Assembly (NCBI GenBank): GCA_913047525.1
Contig: CAJWUS010000044.1
Coordinates: forward strand, 1 to 9,605
Origin: an uncultured Flavobacteriales bacterium
Lineage (GTDB): Bacteria > Bacteroidota > Bacteroidia > Flavobacteriales > BACL11
Length of the DNA stretch: 9,605 nt
Direction: 5' to 3'
Part shown: one piece after another, positions 7,134-9,605 of the stretch
Position numbering within the stretch: the first letter of the stretch is position 1
Layout: each line of letters begins with the position of its first letter
Notes under the pieces: model-generated
Seen by the model: only the letters and a program-made list of their open reading frames with translations
The model's database searches: none
Told to the model about the DNA's origin: nothing
Translations under genes and position numbers: made by a program

Positions 7134-8303
7134 TTATTCCGAAATGGTATATTTTTTGATGAAATTTCGATCAGGTTCAACACCAATACCAGGTGAATCG
7201 GGAATCGAAACATAACCACCATTTTTTTTGACCTGCCCCTTAATATTAAGAGGGGTTGTCAATAAATCATCCCTAAACCTATTATCAGTAGTATCAAACT
7301 CCAGAATAGGTTCATCGGGATAAAGTCCACCCGGCAAAGGTGGCATTGCAGCTAGCAACTGTAAATTAGTAGCAACCGCAATATCAGAGCCCCATACGTG
7401 ATTTACGACTGGGACAAAGAATGAATGTGCTAGAGCAATTACCTTAAGATATTCAGAAATTCCTCCAAGAGCACAAACTTCAGGTTGAGCTATATCTAAA
7501 CAATTATTTTTAAACAAATCTCGCCAGCCCCAGCGAGTAAATTCAGCCTCACCTCCAGCAATTTTGATATCCAATTTTTTACGCAATTCTTTATAACCAT
7601 AGTAATCTTCTGGAGCTACAGGTTCTTCAAACCAAAAAGCATTCAATTCCTCTAATCCACGACCTACATATAGTGCATCCCCCAAAGAGTAACAATGGTT
7701 TGCGTCTACCATAAATTTAAAATCATCTCCTACTCCCTTCCTGACAGCTTCTGCTAATTTCAAATCTTTTTCTATACCAAGGCCAACTTTCATTTTAGTT
7801 GCAACATAACCGGACATTTTTATAGTATTAGCTTCTTCCATAAAACGGGAGGTTAATGAGTTTATGTCTTCCTTTCTCAACATCATTCCATAACCATATA
7901 CGGCCACTTTTTCTCGATGTCGTCCTCCAATCATTTTTGAAATAGATTGTCCTGTTATCTTACCCCCTATATCCCAAAGAGCTATATCAATTCCGGAAAG
8001 TGCTTGCAACGCCATTCCCTTTTGACCATGATCTCTAAGGAGATTATAAACTTTGTGCCAGATAACTTCGCGGTTTATTGGGTCATAACCAATAATCATT
8101 GGTTGTATAACTTTTTCTACAATACATTTGTTAGCTATAGCTACGTTGCCCGGACCGAAACACTCTCCCCAACCCACTATTCCTTCATCAGTTTGTATTT
8201 CTACCAAGTGTGCGCTGCGTTTATGATAATACTGTTGGGAATAGCCAAGTTCCTCATCAAGATCGTATTCAATAATGTGACTTTTAATATTTGTTATTTT
8301 CAT
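7134..8303 (-). CDS. Enolase-superfamily sugar-acid dehydratase or lactone cycloisomerase (mandelate racemase subgroup)
   Basis: A 389-residue member of the mandelate racemase subgroup. The capping domain (about 1-130) is followed by a barrel with the TKMKVG base motif (Lys170, Lys172), metal ligands Asp200 (MVDANH), Glu226 (WFEEPV) and Glu252 (AGGEAEF), and the general-base His302 (NHVWGS). The His partner position holds Glu275 (QPE) where Asp is usual. By memory, segments such as VGWGEC, LRDHGQKG, ALSGIDIALWDI and HVWG closely follow Agrobacterium D-galactarolactone cycloisomerase. The context (DgoK and DgoA downstream) calls for an enzyme making 2-keto-3-deoxygalactonate, so it is a galactonate dehydratase by context and a cycloisomerase-like protein by sequence. 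The ATG at 8303 is 15 bp after the regulator stop and has no Shine-Dalgarno. Confidence 0.82.
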   Translation of the reverse strand: MKITNIKSHIIEYDLDEELGYSQQYYHKRSAHLVEIQTDEGIVGWGECFGPGNVAIANKCIVEKVIQPMIIGYDPINREVIWHKVYNLLRDHGQKGMALQALSGIDIALWDIGGKITGQSISKMIGGRHREKVAVYGYGMMLRKEDINSLTSRFMEEANTIKMSGYVATKMKVGLGIEKDLKLAEAVRKGVGDDFKFMVDANHCYSLGDALYVGRGLEELNAFWFEEPVAPEDYYGYKELRKKLDIKIAGGEAEFTRWGWRDLFKNNCLDIAQPEVCALGGISEYLKVIALAHSFFVPVVNHVWGSDIAVATNLQLLAAMPPLPGGLYPDEPILEFDTTDNRFRDDLLTTPLNIKGQVKKNGGYVSIPDSPGIGVEPDRNFIKKYTISE

Positions 8304-8318
8304 TATAAAATTATTATT

Positions 8319-9065
8319 TCAATTTTTTTCTATCTTTGAAGATTCTTTTTTAAAACGTTCTTCAGCATCTCCAAGTAACTTTTTCATACATAATTCTGCA
8401 AGGTCAGGGTTGCGTTTTACTATAGCATTAGTAACTGCGCTATGAAATGGAATCGAATCCGTGTTATCACGGGGATCTTTATTTGTTATTTTAATACTAT
8501 TTAGTAGAGCTGAAAAAATAACTCCTTCCATCGATTCCAATATTTCGTTATTGGCTGCTCGAATTATAGATTGATGAAATTGAGCATCAGCCACGACAAA
8601 ATCTTCAATAGACCCTTTTTCATCCTCCATTTTTTTTTGAGCTAATTCAATTTCCCTAATCTTTTCATCAGTACCCCTTTCACATGCCCAACGAGCCGCA
8701 TTAGGTTCAATAATTAGCCTAATTTCCATTAATTTTTTAAAAAAATCTATTCTAAATGGTCCAGATTGATGCCAGGCTAGCACATCATCGTCTAATAAAA
8801 CCCACTCAATTCTAGGTTTCACCCTAGTACCGATACCACGACGGACTTCCAACAATCCTTTACCGACAAGAATTTTTACAGCATCACGGACTACAGATCT
8901 ACTTACTTGATATCTACTTGAAAGGGTATTTTCATCTTCAATAAGATCATTTTCTGCATAAATACCTGCAACAATTCGCCTGCCCAATTCTCGCGAAACT
9001 TGGGAAGCGAGACTGCCGGTAAGTCCAGGTACTTGCTTTAAATTATAGAACATTAATTCATTCAT
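8319..9065 (-). CDS. dgoR: FadR-subfamily GntR transcriptional regulator (DgoR-like)
   Basis: A 248-residue regulator with an N-terminal winged helix-turn-helix (about 17-85, including ENTLSSRYQVSRSVVRDAV and the wing RRGIGTRV) and a C-terminal all-helical FCD effector domain. Asp160, His164 (VVADAQFHQSII) and His208 (PFHSAV) match the FCD metal or ligand site. The last histidine common in other FCD proteins is missing, and it also seems to be missing in E. coli DgoR as I recall it. The segment WVLLDDDVLAW matches the DgoR linker WNYLDTDVLQW. As first gene of the operon it probably represses its own transcription and is released by a pathway sugar acid (galactonate for E. coli DgoR). The ATG at 9065 has no Shine-Dalgarno and may be the start of a leaderless message. 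The symbol is by similarity and context. Confidence 0.85.
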   Translation of the reverse strand: MNELMFYNLKQVPGLTGSLASQVSRELGRRIVAGIYAENDLIEDENTLSSRYQVSRSVVRDAVKILVGKGLLEVRRGIGTRVKPRIEWVLLDDDVLAWHQSGPFRIDFFKKLMEIRLIIEPNAARWACERGTDEKIREIELAQKKMEDEKGSIEDFVVADAQFHQSIIRAANNEILESMEGVIFSALLNSIKITNKDPRDNTDSIPFHSAVTNAIVKRNPDLAELCMKKLLGDAEERFKKESSKIEKN

Positions 9066-9072
9066 AATAACT

Positions 9073-9101
9073 ATTTAAACATATGATGTTTAATAAAACA
9101 A
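9073..9101 (-). promoter_or_regulatory. Candidate promoter of the operon
   Basis: Reading the minus strand, TTGTTT (9101-9096) and TTAAAT (9078-9073) are separated by 17 bp. They match the sigma-70 -35 box at 3 of 6 positions and the -10 box at 4 of 6. The regulator ATG begins 7 nt past the -10 box, so transcription would start at or next to the start codon, giving a leaderless mRNA. That agrees with the missing Shine-Dalgarno. The region is very AT-rich, so chance matches are likely. The main support is the inverted repeat inside the spacer. Confidence 0.4.
9075..9093. promoter_or_regulatory. Candidate operator: perfect 8-3-8 inverted repeat
   Basis: TTAAACAT (9075-9082), spacer ATG, then ATGTTTAA (9086-9093) form a perfect dyad. 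It lies 9 bp upstream of the regulator start codon and inside the candidate promoter. The size and position suit binding by a dimeric FadR-type GntR protein, so it is a likely autoregulatory site. The assignment to the adjacent regulator is inference. I saw no second intact copy elsewhere in the window. Confidence 0.5.
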
Positions 9102-9201
9102 GATGATTGGTAATTATTTTTTTAATTTGTACTGAATTATTTTTAATTAATTAATATTATTAAGTAAAAATAAAGATATTAATTGAAGGCAAGCTCAAGA
9201 A

Positions 9202-9312
9202 ATGGGGTTTACAGGATTAGGATTGAATTTGAGAGGAAAAAGAGAGGGCAGATTTATTCACATTGACAACCATGGAAAGGACTTCTCAGTTCCGGCCGTT
9301 TGGACATACTGA
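9202..9312 (+). pseudogene. Possible gene remnant, 36-codon reading frame
   Basis: An ATG at 9202 opens a 36-codon frame ending in TGA at 9310-9312. It ends RFIHIDNHGKDFSVPAVWTY. The pattern, an aromatic or basic strand, D-x2-G, then S-V-P-A-x-W-T, looks weakly like the conserved core of DUF5372, small proteins often found beside transposase genes. The same frame stays open for 34 more codons after the TGA, to a TAG at 9415. In-frame TGA lies just upstream of the ATG as well, and the N-terminal half of that family is not visible. It could be the remnant of a decayed mobile-element gene or a chance frame. No transposase is seen. Confidence 0.2.
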
Positions 9313-9381
9313 TTAGACATTGATTGGACAGTAAGAATAACATTGCCTCTAATAAATACAGGTATGACTGCAAGCAAAACC

Positions 9382-9475
9382 CCCAGCCCACCCAAGGGGC
9401 CGCCCTTCGGTACATAGGAATCCTGGGTTGGGATTTAGGTGTCCAGCTTGTGTTTAGTGGCACAACAACCTTTTT
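9382..9475 (+). ncRNA. Possible structured RNA element
   Basis: CCCAGCCCA (9382-9390) pairs with TGGGTTGGG (9424-9432), nine pairs with one G-U on the plus strand (the minus strand would have an A-C mismatch). Inside the loop AAGGG/CCCTT (9394-9398, 9403-9407) closes on GCCG. A second stem, TTGTG/CACAA (9448-9452, 9461-9465), lies within AGGT/ACCT (9437-9440, 9468-9471) and is followed by TTTT. The layout looks like a folded RNA with a weak terminator. I do not recognise a known RNA family, and the GC content alone could explain part of the pairing. Confidence 0.25.
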
Positions 9476-9605
9476 CAATGAACACAATCTACCTCAATAA
9501 AGCTTTTCCAAACACTACAATACATCGTTTTAATATGTTTTTTTATAGTTATAGTACTTCATCTTGCTAGATTTTGAGTTATCATCTATCTTATTTCAAA
9601 AACCG

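Larger units (their letters stand above)
9066..9605. other. 540-bp region without a convincing gene, upstream of the operon
   Basis: 9066-9180 is extremely AT-rich and holds the candidate promoter and operator. 9241-9480 is a GC-richer block (about 46%, reaching 60% in 9361-9420) with inverted repeats and a short plus-strand reading frame. 9490-9605 is again AT-rich, with no gene or clear signal. A 77-codon minus-strand frame (9487-9254) spans the block, but it has no ribosome-binding site and no family resemblance that I recognise. Confidence 0.6.

Noticed and set aside
7947..8339. 130-codon plus-strand frame opposite the dehydratase N-terminus
   Set aside because: Antisense shadow; the minus-strand frame has the enolase-superfamily capping domain here.
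9254..9487. 77-codon minus-strand open frame in the upstream region
   Set aside because: No ribosome-binding site, no recognisable family, unusual composition rich in Trp, Pro and Cys, and it spans the GC-rich structured block; more likely an open frame by chance.
1..9605. tRNA, rRNA, CRISPR array or intact insertion sequence
   Set aside because: No T-arm consensus, rRNA motif, regular direct repeats or transposase frame was found on either strand.

Overview
This window is one long minus-strand gene cluster, about 9 kb, that reads as a complete sugar uptake and oxidation operon. It is AT-rich, with internal genes going down to about 25% GC locally. The protein families (a FadR-type GntR regulator, a XylFGH/FrcBCA-like ABC transporter and De Ley-Doudoroff enzymes) fit a low-GC, probably marine, alphaproteobacterium. 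The taxonomic guess rests on gene style only, because no rRNA or other marker is present.

In transcription order (right to left) the genes are: a DgoR-like FadR/GntR regulator (9065-8319); an enolase-superfamily sugar-acid dehydratase or cycloisomerase (8303-7134); a periplasmic sugar-binding protein (7085-6027); a single-domain ABC ATPase (5998-5192); a XylH/RbsC-type permease (5199-4030); a gluconate-2-dehydrogenase-subunit-3-like small subunit (3965-3504); a GMC-family FAD dehydrogenase with a cysteine cluster (3501-1870); 2-dehydro-3-deoxygalactonokinase (1804-869); and 2-dehydro-3-deoxy-6-phosphogalactonate aldolase (864-214). Gaps are 2 to 64 bp, and the ATPase and permease genes overlap, so the set is probably co-transcribed.

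Inferred pathway: the ABC system imports a free sugar, most likely D-galactose or a close relative. The small-subunit/GMC pair oxidises it to a lactone or aldonate. The enolase-family enzyme converts that to 2-keto-3-deoxy-galactonate, DgoK phosphorylates it, and DgoA cleaves it to pyruvate and glyceraldehyde 3-phosphate. The kinase and aldolase fix the lower half of the pathway firmly. The sugar at the top is inferred.

The unusual parts are these. The dehydrogenase pair resembles secreted FAD-glucose dehydrogenase complexes but lacks a Tat signal and a cytochrome partner gene. No lactonase is present, while the dehydratase most resembles a lactone-acting cycloisomerase. A perfect 14-bp hairpin lies inside the start of the ATPase gene. 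A perfect 8-3-8 inverted repeat sits inside the likely promoter of the regulator. The 540-bp upstream flank (9066-9605) has no convincing gene but contains a GC-rich, structured block of unknown nature. The left flank (1-213), past the end of the operon, shows no gene.
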